64,000 bases of DNA. Origin: Muscardinus avellanarius (lineage: Eukaryota > Chordata > Mammalia > Rodentia > Gliridae). The notes beneath the pieces are model-generated. The model was not told the DNA's origin. It did not search any database and saw only the letters and a program-made list of their open reading frames with translations. Each line of letters starts with the position of its first letter. Within the stretch, counting starts at the first letter, position 1. The stretch is taken from NCBI GenBank assembly GCA_963383645.1, contig OY726566.1, positions 92,130,029 to 92,194,028 on the forward strand, read 5' to 3'. Below are positions 43,180 through 54,472 of this stretch, one piece after another. The translations under genes were made by a program, and so were the position numbers.

Positions 43180-43472
43180 TTTAAAAAGCAATATAATATC
43201 AGTTAAGCTGATAACTGAGATGAATAATGAGGGAGTGAGTAACGGGAAGGTAGCACCCACAGCATGGATACACAGGACAAAGAGATACATCCTGAGTGAG
43301 ACTGTCCAGCAGGGCATGAAATTTCATTATGCTACTCAGAATGGTACACAATTTAAAACTCATGAGCTGAGCTGTTTATTTCTGGAAATTTCCATCTAAT
43401 ATTTTTGATGACAGCTGACTGCAAGTAACAGAAGCTGTAGAAAGCAAAACTGTGGGTAAGGGGAAATGACTG

Positions 43473-44439
43473 TACTTTAAAGCACTACATTGTGATATGA
43501 CATGTGTCAGTTAGTGTTAGTCCATATCCAAGGATAGCTGGTCAACATCTGAAGTACTATAATCAGAAACACATACCCCAGGGTGTCAAGTTGGCTTTTG
43601 AAAGCCTTTCTTCAGAGTCTACTCTGAAAGTTTCAATCACACTCTTCGAATTGGCACGAATTGTTCAAGGACATGAGAGATGCTAGGCATAATTTTTCAA
43701 TGGGAAGTTAAGTGGTGTCAAAGATAAGATTATTGGTTAGCAACACCATCCAGAAATGACTGCCATGTGGGCACAAGGATGTAGTAAGCCCAGAGCCTTA
43801 GTGGCTTTTTTGCACTGAGGGCTGTGTTACAGCTCTCAAAGCACTCTGTCCTCTGATCCCACCAGACAGTGAGCTGAAACCTGGCACCAAAACATTGCTG
43901 CATGTGCTTCCTAAGCCTCCCTTCAAATAAGCTCACCTGTGTCTCTTTCTCGCTTCTAGTATATGCAGAAAATGATAATATTGTTGCATGCCACGGAGCC
44001 AAGAGAAGGGCCTCTGCCTGCTGTGCACCCCTCATGCCCTCTGCCCAGGGCAGGAAGGTGAGGGCTAGAGGACTCACTACCTAAGCAAGCCTTCGAACCC
44101 TTTTCTGACAGACAATCAGGGACAGACAGCAGCAGCCTCTGGTGAAGGTTAGTAGAATTGAGTCTGTAACCTGTTTTCAGTAGAAGGTAGCAGAGGCGGA
44201 GGGCTGAGCTGTCACCTATTTGTAATCCCCTGGAGACTGAGCTCCCAATTCATCTCACCCTTGGGCACATAAGCACAGCTGGGTTGCACCGCCAGGTTCG
44301 TCCATCTCCAAAGCCTATGCTGGGTCCTTGGGGTTCCACTGCTTCTTGGTCCCCAAGAAGGCGAGTCAGTGGTTATTTGTCAAACCCAGAGGGATGCTCT
44401 TCAGGAAATGTCACATCAAAAGGTTCTGTCCTTGGTGCT
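43473..44439. other. Unannotated non-coding stretch
   Basis: No repeat or gene recognised. Confidence 0.4.
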
Positions 44440-44700
44440 ATGCTGGTTCATATTTTAATCAGCAATATGAATGAAGACCAGGAGTCACATTCATCAAATT
44501 TGCAGACGACAAAGTCCAGGACTTGTGAAGGTCAAATGAGGTAATGTGAGAGTAATCCCGTGGTATTACAGAAAAGCTGGACCCACTGATGGGGAGAATG
44601 CAGAGTATAAAGCTATCTTGGCAGCCTGGAACAGGGTCAAAACTGAACCCCCAAGAAAGAAATTTCATGTAATAAATAAAAGTTAAAATTTAAATTTCAA
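44440..44700 (+). repeat. L3/CR1-type LINE remnant
   Basis: TTTTAATCAGCAATATGAATG then CATCAAATTTGCAGACGAC translates in part to the reverse transcriptase phrase KFADD, as in CR1/L3 LINEs. Downstream AGAAAGAAATTTCATG and AATAAATAAAAGTT fit the following CR1 text. Heavily decayed; this LINE lineage is extinct in mammals. Confidence 0.6.
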
Positions 44701-46239
44701 AAAAGTATTAATGGGCGAAGTACTGGATGGCAGAAATTCATGTAAAACATAAATAAAACAAGGGTGGGATGGGGCTTCCCCTACTTCCTGGGGGAGCCTC
44801 TGACCAACGACCCAGAAACACAGATGCCTGTGGGCTTGGGCTTTGCTATCTCATCTCCTGCAGACTGTGACCCGCCAGTCAGATGTGGAGTCAGCCCTAA
44901 CTGCACTGTAAGCAGCAGCCAGCTCTCAGCCAATGTGGGAAGGCATTAAACAAGAAAGATCCCTCCACTGTATGCTTCCAAAGCTGGGTTGTTCCCATAT
45001 CCTGCAAGGCTCCCAACTGGCCACACAGCCAGGATAGCTGGCTCAGAGGAAAGAGTTGGGAAAAGCCTGGAATTGAAGATTTTCTTCTCAGAAGATGGAA
45101 GGAGTCTGGGAGGGAGAAGCTGAAAATAGTCACTCCACTGCCAGGGACAATAGTGTGCCCTTAAAGATCTCTTTATTTCCTTGACTTTTACTCTGGTGTT
45201 ATCTTTTTTCTTTTTTCTTTTTTTTTATCATTTCACGTTTGTGAAACCTCAGAACCTTCCTGCTCACAACCATAAAAAGTCAACCAAGTTTAGTGGTGTC
45301 TCCACATTGGAAGGAAGTACCAGCAACTCCTTTGTGCCTACCAGGCAATGCGGTACATCTGATCAAGACATAGTCTCCTGGGGCACTCCATTCGCTGTCC
45401 CCTGGAGAGAAAGGACAACCAAATGCCAGGATAAATGCCATACCTTAACCATTACCGCATGCAGACTTCCTCATGAAACCAACTCCTGCTTCCTGTGGAC
45501 TCACAGTTGCATCAGGATGTGTGATGCCCTCTACTGTCCCACCATCCACGTGCTCCTCTACTCAAGCCCAGAAAACCCAGGGGAAGGTAGGGAGGGGTAA
45601 AAAATATAAGCTTGTGCTGGGGCCCAAGGGAGCTGCGGATGTGTGTGAGATAACAACTGCTCTCAAGAAGTTTGCAATTAAGTGGATAAAATACTACAAA
45701 CACAAGCCAATAAATTATAAATTACTGGGAAAGTCTTAGCAGCCTAAATTTTTGGGCAGTCCTAAGTAAACTGCTGTTTTCAAGCACATACACAAAAATT
45801 CCTAGACCTGGCTAATCCCTGGAATCAGGCTAATTACAGCATTGGTTAGCTAAAAGCTAAAAGCTCTCCTGTGCCTAGCCATAGTTTAAAGTTTGCAAAT
45901 ATAAGTTTTGGGTAAAATGCCATCCTTTCAAAACAATACGTGCTGAGGAAATGTTATTTGACATTTCTAGAAATTAGTTTTCTATATTTGGCCATGTGCT
46001 ATTCCTTAGGCTTTTTAGTTAGGTTCTTTCTCTCAAAAAAATAAAATAAAATAAAATGGGCCTCGTCAAATTAAAACAAGAGAACTATTACATCTCCATA
46101 AGATCCTGGAAGCAAATAAAATACCATTTCACTTGATCATGCCAGTCAGGGATATAAATACAGTTTAGACGAATTATTTAATGAGTTTATCTTAAAGTAT
46201 TTGCCAAGAAGGGTTGGTTTTGCTAATGTTTAGCTTTGA
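44701..46239. other. Unannotated non-coding stretch
   Basis: No confident feature. A 139-codon forward frame at 45181-45600 starts in a T-rich run that yields a poly-Phe segment and is probably chance. A short (AAAAT)n occurs at 46036-46056. Confidence 0.4.
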
Positions 46240-46264
46240 AAGAAGGAATGAAGGAGAGAGGCAT

Positions 46265-46435
46265 GATCTCAGGCAAGCAGGGCTGGGATCAGTAAAAGCT
46301 GCTCTTCCCAGGGCTTGGAAGGCTGAGATAGGAGGATCAGGGATTCAAAGGCAGCCTCAGCACTATAGTGAGGCTCTCAGCACTATAGTGAAGCTCTCAC
46401 TCTCACTAGAGTGAGACCTTGCTCTTTTCCCGATA
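46265..46435 (+). repeat. Diverged SINE with duplicated middle
   Basis: GGGCTTGGAAGGCTGAGATAGG, CAAAGGCAGCCTCAGCACTATAG and a second GCTCTCAGCACTATAGTGAAG copy. The head is badly worn and the ID half is absent. Confidence 0.6.
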
Positions 46436-47591
46436 GCCAACACCCAACATGGGGTTCACTGATAGCCACGGTCTCTGTCCGTTGTGACCCCCTAAGCATG
46501 GTCAGCATTCTCTGTCTCAAGCGTGTGCCTCCTTTACTGGGTCTTCACGTCTGACCACAGGACCTGTTGCTCCTCTGGTAGCCTCCTGGTCAGTGGGAGC
46601 ACTCCAAATGAAACATAAGAAGGTTGTGCAAGGAAAGAGGGAAACTGTAGGGAACCCCTACCTTTGTCACAGGCCTGGGGACAGCCTTGGAGAGGACTCA
46701 GCTCCCCCGCGCAGGGAGGCCATGAAGAGAGGACAACAGGACACCCCAGCGGTGCCCACTGCTCCGGTCAGACCTACCCATAGATCGCTGAGGTCAGTTC
46801 ACTTCCTTTCTTAGGCAGTTCTTCCTTTCCTGCCCTCTACCCCCTAGGAAGGAACCACTGTGCCACCAGATAAGCTGGGGAACTGCTGAATTCACCAAGA
46901 CCAGGAGTGCAGCGACATCAGTACATTATATTCTGAGAACAGCTGAGAAACGAACAGGAGGCTGGGGAGAGAGGCCTGAGCAAGGACCAGCAGAAATCCC
47001 GCCACCTCTGAGGGGTTCTTGAAAGGTTCACACCCTCAAATGTCTTCCTCGCTCTGCTCCTTTCCATGAGAAGAGCAGGCTTATTAGGTGCCATGCTAAT
47101 TAGCAGATCTGAGACCTCTGGAGGACAGAGCTGATGGATTCATGTCTCACTGGTGATTGGACTGCAGCTTAGCCACTAAAGACTCTGGGGCTGAACGCTC
47201 AGAGTTTCCCATTTCTAAAGAACTCTTCTAAACAGTGCTTGCGCATGGCACTGTCTAGGGTTTCTACCCCACACGCTGCTCACCTTCCACAGAGGCACAG
47301 TGGGTCAGAAGGATGTGTGTGGACTGGAAGGAGATGGGTACGTTTCTCTGGCCAACTCTGCTCATAGCAAATGGCCTGCTTTCTACAGTCTCCTTGGTAG
47401 GAACAGTCAGGCACAGAGAGCCCGAGAATCTCGCCACCAGCCCCCCTCCGCTGCCTGCTGAGAACAGACACCACTCAATTACAAAGCTCCCTGCACAATC
47501 CTAAGCACCTGATGCTCATATGTTAACTCATTTATTTTCTTTTCACATACTGGACCAAAGAGAAACAAACCTTTCTCTCTTTTTTCTTTGT
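46436..47591. other. Unannotated non-coding stretch
   Basis: No gene or repeat recognised. 47075-47165 (GCTTATTAGGTGCCATGCTAATTAGCAG) has the look of a short conserved non-coding block. Confidence 0.4.
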
Positions 47592-47757
47592 ATGGAACTG
47601 GGGATTGAATCCAGGGGCATTCTACCCCTAAGCTACACTCCCAGCCCTGTTTTATTTTAATTTCATTTTGAAATATATCTCACTAAGTTGCTGAGGATGG
47701 CCTTGAACCTGCATCCCTCCTGTCTCAGCCTCTCAAGAACTAGAACTACAGTGTGTA
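47592..47757 (-). repeat. B1-ID composite SINE
   Basis: Reverse-strand: GGAACTGGGGATTGAATCC, CCCCTAAGCTACACTCCC, TCACTAAGTTGCTGAGGATG and CCTCTCAAGAACTAGAAC. Truncated at its B1 head. Confidence 0.9.
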
Positions 47758-48818
47758 ATGTCACAACAAACTCAAATACACTCTTCTCCAGTGCCTATTA
47801 CACTTGGTATTTTAATTCCTATACTTTCCCCCTAGATGGGCAAAGCAAAGGTAGAAACCACCCTGCTGGGAGTAGAGCCTGTGGCTCCCAATAGAGGAAG
47901 TGTCCCTCCTAACGGTGCCTAAAAAAGTTTTTCCTTAAACTCTTTGGACCACGCCAAAACTATCTAGTGGTCAGATCCTTCCTGAGGCATCTGATGTTGA
48001 AGACTGGCTCCTACCACCCAGAATGTGGAATGAGATGAACAAGACATTCCTAAAAAGCAAGGTGAAACGCTCATCACTATCTCTTAGCTCTTGATGGTGC
48101 TTGCTTCTCTAGACCCCGCTGTTTGGAGTGTGCGCTCGCTGAAAATGGAGGGTGCGTGCCAAGAAAGGAGCCAAGTAGCATGTAGAATGAAGGCTGGTCA
48201 CTCTCCATCGCTGCCTCCATTCTGCGCCGGCTCTGTGAGAGTCTGAGTACTGCTCAACCTCCCAGGACCACTCCTTCTCTGCTAGAAGACATCGAGGCTC
48301 TCCAAAGGCAAGGTGGGTACAAGAAATGCTATCAGAACAATCTCAAGTCCATTGTTCAAGACGGTATGTTTAATTCCAGACATGATCCACTGGAAGATGT
48401 CAAAGTCCACCTATGGGTCTTGCTTCTTCAGTGAGCGTCTACCAGATCCCAAGGAAAGCTCCAGAAGTCCACAACTGGGACCAGAAATAAACAGCATAGG
48501 TAAGCAGGAGGTGAAGCTGCAGGAACACCGGAGCCTCATCTCTGCTGGTCTCTGGTCACCTCCACCTACAAACCCCATAGGTGCTTCAATTCGCCATGTC
48601 CAGGGAAGAAAGCACCACTCTCTCCTGACACCTGCCCCAGCCTGGCCTCAGTCTGGGAATCTCTAGCTCCATAAACAGCACCATCTTCCACTCGCTGCCA
48701 GAGCTGTGTCCTGCCTTCCCCTCCCTTACCCCACCATATCTGCCATCTGTCAACTCCTAAGTACCTCTCAAATCCATCCTCGTCTCTTCTTGGCTCCCAC
48801 TTTTTTTTTTCTTTCTTG
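47758..48818. other. Unannotated non-coding stretch
   Basis: No repeat or gene recognised. Confidence 0.4.
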
Positions 48819-48881
48819 GTACTGGAGGTTGAAACCAGGGACAGTCTGTCTCTGAGCTGTGCTACATCCATAATTTTTTCT

Positions 48882-49090
48882 TCTTTTTTTTTTCCTTTTC
48901 TTTCTTTTTTTTTTTTTAGTGGTACTGGGGTTCCTGGAAGCCCTTCTACCTCCGGGCTACACTCCCAGACCTATTTTATATTTTTGAAACAGGGTCTCTT
49001 ACACCAGAGCGGCTGGCTTCGAACCTGCGCGATCCTCCTGTCTCCGCCTCCCAAGAGCGAGGATTACAAGCGTGCGCCACCACGCCTGGC
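48882..49090 (-). repeat. B1-ID composite SINE (nested)
   Basis: Poly-T start, GGTACTGGGGTTCCTGGAAG, TCCGGGCTACACTCCCAG, GGCTGGCTTCGAACCTGC and CGCCACCACGCCTGGC. Target duplication TAATTTTTTCT at 48871-48881 and 49091-49101. Less diverged than the SINE it sits in. Confidence 0.94.
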
Positions 49091-49120
49091 TAATTTTTTC
49101 TATTTTAAAATGGAGTTTAA

Positions 49121-49348
49121 GCCGGGCGTGGTGGCGCACACTTGTAATCCCCGCACTTGGGAGGCTGAGACAGGAGGATCGCACGGGTTCGAAGCCAGCC
49201 TCAGCTACTTAGTGAGGCTTTCAGCAACTTAGTGAGACCCTGTTTCCAAATAAAATATAAAAAAGGTCTGCGAGTATAGCCCGGAGGTAGAAAGCCTCTG
49301 GGTTCCACCCCCAGTACCACCAAAAATAAAAAAAAATAAAAAATAAAT
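49121..49348 (+). repeat. B1-ID composite SINE (nested)
   Basis: GCCGGGCGTGGTGGCGCACA head, GGTTCGAAGCCAGCCTCAG middle, GTCTGCGAGTATAGCCCGG ID half, and CACCCCCAGTACCACC with A-rich tail. Target duplication AAAATGGAGTTTAA / AAAACGGAGTTTAA at 49107-49120 and 49349-49362 (13 of 14). Confidence 0.94.
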
Positions 49349-49504
49349 AAAACGGAGTTTAACTAAGTTGCTGAGGATCCCACTATGTTGCTGAGGCTTG
49401 CCTCCAGCTCCTGTCTTAGCCTCCCAAGAACTGGGATTACAGGCAGGCACCACCACACCCAGCCTTGGCTGCTTCCTTTGACCAGCCCCCTCCCAGGTCA
49501 CTTC

Positions 49505-50042
49505 TGGGTTACTGGAGAAGCCTTATTTCTAACTGTTCTCTACAGGACCACTATCAAAACCTTTCTACAGCATGAATCTAGAGTGTGGATATGGTCATAT
49601 TGCTTCTCTTCCTTGGAAACCCCAAGGCTTGGCCATGGCCTGCAGGATAAATTCCTTAGCTGAACATTTGTACATGGCCTGAACGACCACAGGCAGCCCA
49701 GGGCTGGGCCCTTTCACCTCTCCTGTCCCTGCAGCTTCCTCTACCCACAACCTCTCCTCACATGTTCACGAAGCCAGTCCTATTAATACCTCGAAACTCA
49801 GTTTGATGCCCTTCTCTTCCTGCAGGAGGCCTCCTTCCTGCCCGGTTATACATCTGGGCAGGTTCCCATCTTAGGACTCCCAGGGTACCCTCTTCTTACA
49901 TGGCCTTTAGATTCTCTATTCATGTGCATGCTGTGGCCACACTGTGCTGTGAACTTCCTAGTGACAGGAAGTAGATCTTTCTTCTCTATTGAGCCAACTT
50001 CTAGCATACGCAGGGCCTCACACATGGTGCTCACTCAATAGT
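49505..50042 (+). repeat. L2 LINE 3' end
   Basis: Follows the L2 consensus order: CTTCCTTGGAAACCCCAAG, CTGCAGGATAAATTCCTTAG, GGCCTGAACGACCAC, CCTCTCCTCACATG, TGTGAACTTCCTAGTGACAGG and CACACATGGTGCTCACTCAATAG. Better preserved than most old repeats here. Confidence 0.82.
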
Positions 50043-50070
50043 TAATGGCCAAGTTGCCTGATTCATCAAT

Positions 50071-50252
50071 TTTTTTTTCAGTCCTGGGGATGTAACCCAG
50101 GGGAATTCTATCTCCAAGCTATACTCTCAGCCCTATTTTCTATTCTTTATTTTGAAACAGGGTCTCACTGAGTTGCAAAGGGCCTCACCCAGATCCTCCT
50201 GTCTCAGCCTCTCAAATGCTGGGATTACAAGTGTGCACCACCATGCCCAGCT
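50071..50252 (-). repeat. B1-ID composite SINE
   Basis: Poly-T, GTCCTGGGGATGTAACCCAG, CTCCAAGCTATACTCTCAG, GGTCTCACTGAGTTGC and GTGTGCACCACCATGCCC. Confidence 0.93.
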
Positions 50253-51239
50253 CAATTTGTTGTTTAAATATTCTGTAACATACATCTAACCTCCTTAAAA
50301 TACATAAATAGATTTGGCTGGTATATTGTGAGAGGTAGGCCCTTTTCTTTCACTGAAGTCTCCAGCTTAACCCACTGCCAGGATCGGGACCACCACCATC
50401 CCTGTTACCCAGGCCTCTGGCTCCCACAGTAACTCTCTGCTCCATGGTCTCCTGCCAATCCCATTGCCTTCTCCTCCATGACCCCTGGCAAGTAGATTTA
50501 TGCCGTACAGCTCTTCACCAGATCAGTAAACATGGGAGTGGGTAGCGGTGTCATAGTGAGAGACCCAGCTCCATCTTCACGTTTTCTTTCTTGATTTTCG
50601 CAGACCTTGTGTGTAAACAGAACCTCTCTCCTGATGTTGTCAGGCCCTTTCATATGTAGGACCACATTCACCCTCATCCCCAGGGCTGCAGGTGGGGGGC
50701 TGCAAGAGCTTATCCCCAGCTTTAAAGAAGAAGAAATTGAAGACTATCCCAGAGAGAACTCATTGGAAGGTATTTGGCAGACCTAGGATTAGAAGCTAGG
50801 TCTCCCTATTTCCTGGCCAGCACGTAATACTTCTTCGATTGCTCTGAAAAAAAAAAAAAAACCTCAGGATTATCCCACAGGAGGATAAAACAGAGGTCTA
50901 GCGAAGCTGTAGCCACATTTCCGACCAGCTCCATTCAGAGGGCGCCATAACTTACATAAATGATTTCCTATTGCACCACAATTGGCACTCTGCAATATGA
51001 CCATCTTTGCTATTTCCTTGAAGTGCTCCCTTTGTTCTTTTTTTATGTTCAGATTCCCCAGAAAGAAGCATCAAATATGGTCCGAGCAGGAAAACAAACC
51101 ACAGGACACCCGCAGCCCCAGATTTCCCTTCCTCGTGCCTCCATCTGAGCAGGACCAAAGAGAATGGGATGAATAGGCCCCTGTGGGTCTGCGCCCTCTC
51201 CCACCTGCCCTCTTCCCAAGGCTCTGCTGTGTCCCTGCA
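50253..51239. other. Unannotated non-coding stretch
   Basis: 50680-50830 has a weak reverse MIR look (TTAAAGAAGAAGAAATTGAAG). The remainder is unremarkable; an A14 run lies at 50848-50861. Confidence 0.4.
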
Positions 51240-51650
51240 AATAGGATTTCTTTTTTAAGAAAAAAAAATGAAAGCCAACAGTTTATGAAGAAGAAATGAA
51301 GTGGCAATTTCCCAGCACGGCCAGGAATCAATACGAGCTGTCGTCAGGGTTTTCCTTTCAAAGGGTGGCTGCCACGCTTTTTCCAAAATCAAGAGCGACA
51401 GAGCTTCTTCCGTGCTTGACTTACAACTGCTTCATCATAGCAAGGTATTTTTAATTTAAAACTCACTGCAGTTGGGTTCGAACTCAGCTGGGACTTGATT
51501 TACTGCTAATTCATTTCTCCGATTCCTATCATTCTAAACTCAGTCACCAAACATTTTAATGCTGATAGAATCACCGGTGCAATGCTTTATGAATGGGTGT
51601 CAGGGGAATTTTGTTAGTAAGTGTGTGTTAGCGACTGTTATCCACTTTGG
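51240..51650. other. Candidate conserved non-coding element
   Basis: About 400 bp of repeat-free, stop-rich sequence with features of deeply conserved enhancers: GAATCAATACGAGCTGTCGTC, CAAAATCAAGAGCGACAGAGC, GATTTACTGCTAATTCATTTC and AATGCTTTATGAATGGGTG. Retained CpGs inside AT-rich DNA also suggest constraint. Inference only. Confidence 0.4.
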
Positions 51651-51775
51651 AATGGAGCGCGGTGTTGGGGTAGAGCAAGGCAGAGGCCTGTAATTGGGCA
51701 CGTGGGTTACTAGCTGGTATCCCTGAGTGATCCAACCCAAAATACCACTGGAGTGATGCCTTCTTTTACACAACT

Positions 51776-51778
<3 letters not shown>

Positions 51779-51823
<45 letters not shown>

Positions 51824-51960
51824 CCTCTCTCTCTCTCTCTCCTCTCTTTCCCTCTCTCCCTCTCTCCCTCTCTCTCTCCCTCGCCTTTTTCCTCTCTCCC
51901 TTTCTATCTCTCATACACACACACACACAAATATACACATACACACACAATCACTACTTA
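51779..51960. repeat. CT-rich tract followed by (CA)n
   Basis: Pure CT units to about 51820, then CT interrupted by CC and TTT to about 51912, then CACACA and ATACACATACACAC units. The 70-codon Leu/Ser open frame across it is a translation artefact. Confidence 0.95.
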
Positions 51961-53273
51961 TGTAAAATGAATGCTAGGCAGTAAAAATGTTTCCCATGGG
52001 AAGTGGAAAACACCTAACTCCACTCTCTGGGTCACTACTCAATGGTGAAACCATGGGTTTACAGTCTAACTGGAAACCGTCCCCCTCTCTAATGAGGCAG
52101 AGTTCTTTGCATTTTTTTTTTCTCCAGGAGAAAGTTTGTTTCAACTGTTCAAAATTTAGAAAGCTATGTCTTAATAACTCAAGCCTCCTTTGTTAATTTG
52201 ATAAAGAACATTAATCTTTGTCTGTTTTATCGAAGCCTCTTATTCAATAGGTGCAGCCAGGGAAAAATGGAGTGAGGAATGTCATTGCTCACTTATTTTG
52301 CAAATATCCATCTTGACCACGATGAGCAAGAGGAAAGTCGTGACTTGTTGGGCACAAGTCCACAACCTGTCAGAGTTGCATTCACACTTCTTGACAAGGT
52401 CCCTTTAGAAAACAGGCACCTGAAGAAAACCTGTGTGGCACCGGCCACCTAAGTTTTGTGAGACATCAAAGTCCTTTCTGGGATTCTCAGATTCAAGTGA
52501 CAAGGACAAGACACAGGTGGCACCTCTAAAAGTGAGAGGTTGCAAATTTCCATCACGCCAACACGGCGGATTCATTTTCCTGGGTTTCTTTCCCCTCCAA
52601 ACTAAACTTGAACTTGAAAGCTTCCAGTCAAAGGCCAGCATCTTCCAAAATGTGTTCTACCCAACACTGGTTCCAAGCTGTCAGCAGGTTTAAATACACC
52701 CACACAGAGATCCACCACCGCAAATAAGCTGAAAAAAACAGCTGCCTAAAAATAAGCAGGCTGCTCAATAGCAGGTCTCCTTCACATTTTATAGGTTTTT
52801 TGGGTATTTTGAATCCCCAAGAGGTAGATACAAGATAAAATATTTGCAGAACTTACTTGATCATAGAATCTTTTTTTCTCCCTGGGGGATGGGGGCATCT
52901 TAAGGACTAGTCTTGGGGAAAGCAGTTCGGCTATCTGTCCTAATATACTGACTTCTGACCCATAGTGACAGACACTTCAATTCCACATTCGTCAATGTGA
53001 AAACACCACTGTGCCCTGTCTTCCCCCAAGCCACCATCGCCAGGATACAGTAGGGAGACTGATGAGCCGGCCAGTACTCGTCTTCAGTTTAGGCCTCTGA
53101 CCTAGCATGCCTCGACGTGCTCTGACGCAGAGCAGGGTCCCACTGCATTTGTCTAACTTGCATGTCCCCAGGTCCTCCCTTTTAGTTCCTTTTCCTCCAC
53201 TTTATCAATGGCTTCTAGGAGGATAGGCTCTGGGCTGAATAGAGGAAACAAAGAAGAAAATAAGGAGGAAATA
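51961..53273. other. Unannotated non-coding stretch
   Basis: No gene or confident repeat recognised. Confidence 0.4.
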
Positions 53274-53625
53274 CAGTCTCTCCTTGGTATCCACAAGGGA
53301 TTAACTCCAGGACTCCCCACCCCCACCCTCGGGCCATGGATACCAACATCTAATGCTGCTCAAGACCCCCGTATAAAATAGTGTAGTATTTACATGTAAC
53401 CTCTGTACACACCTTTTCATATACTTTAAACCATCTCTCAATAATTTACAATCCCTAACACAATGGAAAATGCCCTGTAAATAGTGGTTACACTATTATT
53501 TAGGGAATAATGACAAAAGAAAAAGTCTGTCCATACTCAGTACAGACACAATATTTTCGATTACTCTCGATGTGCAGTTAGTTGAATCTGTTGATGCTGA
53601 ACACACGAATACAGAGGGCCTGTTG
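53274..53625. mobile_element. Tigger-type DNA transposon remnant
   Basis: Left end CAGTCTCTCCTTGGTATCCAC after TA (53272-53273). The right end, reversed, is CAACAGGCCCTCTGTATTCG before TA (53626-53627). Interior GATACCAACATCTAATGCTG, TTATTTAGGGAATAATGAC and AAAAGTCTGTCCATACTCAG match a non-autonomous Tigger element. Nearly complete at about 352 bp. Confidence 0.78.
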
Positions 53626-54277
53626 TAAATAACTTTGGTTGTCATAGCTGCCAGTTCAGCGGCAGCTCCTTTGCCACTATGGAAAAGTATGAGTTCGTTC
53701 CTGGTTGCAGGAGAGGCTGCTTCAAGCAGAGCTGGCCTTTTGCCCTTGTGAAACCTGGACTCTCTGGCGAAGCCAGGTCTCTATGACGGTGAACTGCTCA
53801 CATGGGTCAGCGGTTAGGGGGAAGTGCATTTAAGGGAAGAAGGAAGGCTCGGTACCTAATAGGGGAGAGAGCCGAGAAAGAGGATTCAAGCACAGAGCAA
53901 CACCAGTGCTCTGCCCAGTCTAACCCTACAGGGGCCCCCAAAACACAAGCACCATAAAAAAGGAAATGTGGGGGAAGGGCAGCACTGGCTAGAAGCAATG
54001 ACTTTTAGAAAATATTTTCTGTAGAAATGTTCCCTGTCACATTATATTTTGATGCTTAGACTATTTCTTAAAACTAGGAGGGTAGCAGAGGTCATTAGCT
54101 CCCATCCCCTGTTCCCCAGGAGCTGTGCCTCCCACTAGCATAAGCAGCCATCTCCCACCAGCGCATGGAAGGCACCTCTGGGGCTAATACTTCAGAGTCA
54201 GAAAACTTCTTCAAATCTGACTGGGAACTTTTTAGGGTTTTTTTGTGTGTGTGTTTTGTGTTTGTTGGTTTGGTTTT
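53626..54277. other. Unannotated non-coding stretch
   Basis: No gene or repeat recognised; GT-rich near 54243-54276 at the SINE tail. Confidence 0.4.
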
Positions 54278-54472
54278 TGGTACTGGAGATTGGACCCAGG
54301 AGCATTCTGCTCCCAAGCTTTACTCTCAGACCTTTTTATTTTTCTTTTGAAACAAGGTCTTGCTGAGTTGCTGAAAGTCTCACTAAGTTGTCGAGGATGG
54401 TTTTGAACTTGTCATCCTGTCTCAAACTCCCAAGTACTGGGATCAGTCATGGACCACCATGCCTGCCTCTAG
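54278..54472 (-). repeat. B1-ID composite SINE
   Basis: GGTACTGGAGATTGGACCC, CCCAAGCTTTACTCTCAG, AAACAAGGTCTTGCTGAG and GGACCACCATGCCTGCC on the reverse strand. The preceding GTTTGTTGGTTTGG is its altered A-tail. Confidence 0.92.

Larger units (their letters stand above)
42740..43472. mobile_element. Tigger-type DNA transposon split by SINE
   Basis: Starts CAGTCCCCAATATTCACAAGG, contains AGATGCCTGAAACTAGAG and AAATTAGGCACAGAAAGAGG, and ends GGGGAAATGACTG followed by TA. These are typical non-autonomous Tigger phrases. A SINE and CT repeat occupy 42975-43179. Confidence 0.75.
48819..49464 (-). repeat. Outer SINE broken by two later SINEs
   Basis: Pieces 48819-48881, 49102-49120 and 49363-49464 join into one reverse-strand composite SINE: TACTGGAGGTTGAAACCAGG ... 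TATTTTAAAATGGAG ... ACTAAGTTGCTGAGGATCCC ... CACCACCACACCCAGCC. Each gap holds a younger SINE with its own target duplication. Confidence 0.88.

Noticed and set aside
45181..45600. 139-codon frame with hydrophobic N-terminus
   Set aside because: The apparent signal peptide is the translation of a T-rich run; no downstream domain.
48819..50252. Possible CRISPR-like or tandem gene array from recurring ~200-bp blocks
   Set aside because: The blocks are independent SINE copies with their own target duplications and mixed orientation; CRISPR arrays are prokaryotic.
51753..51965. Leu/Ser-repeat open frame
   Set aside because: Translation of a CT-rich microsatellite.
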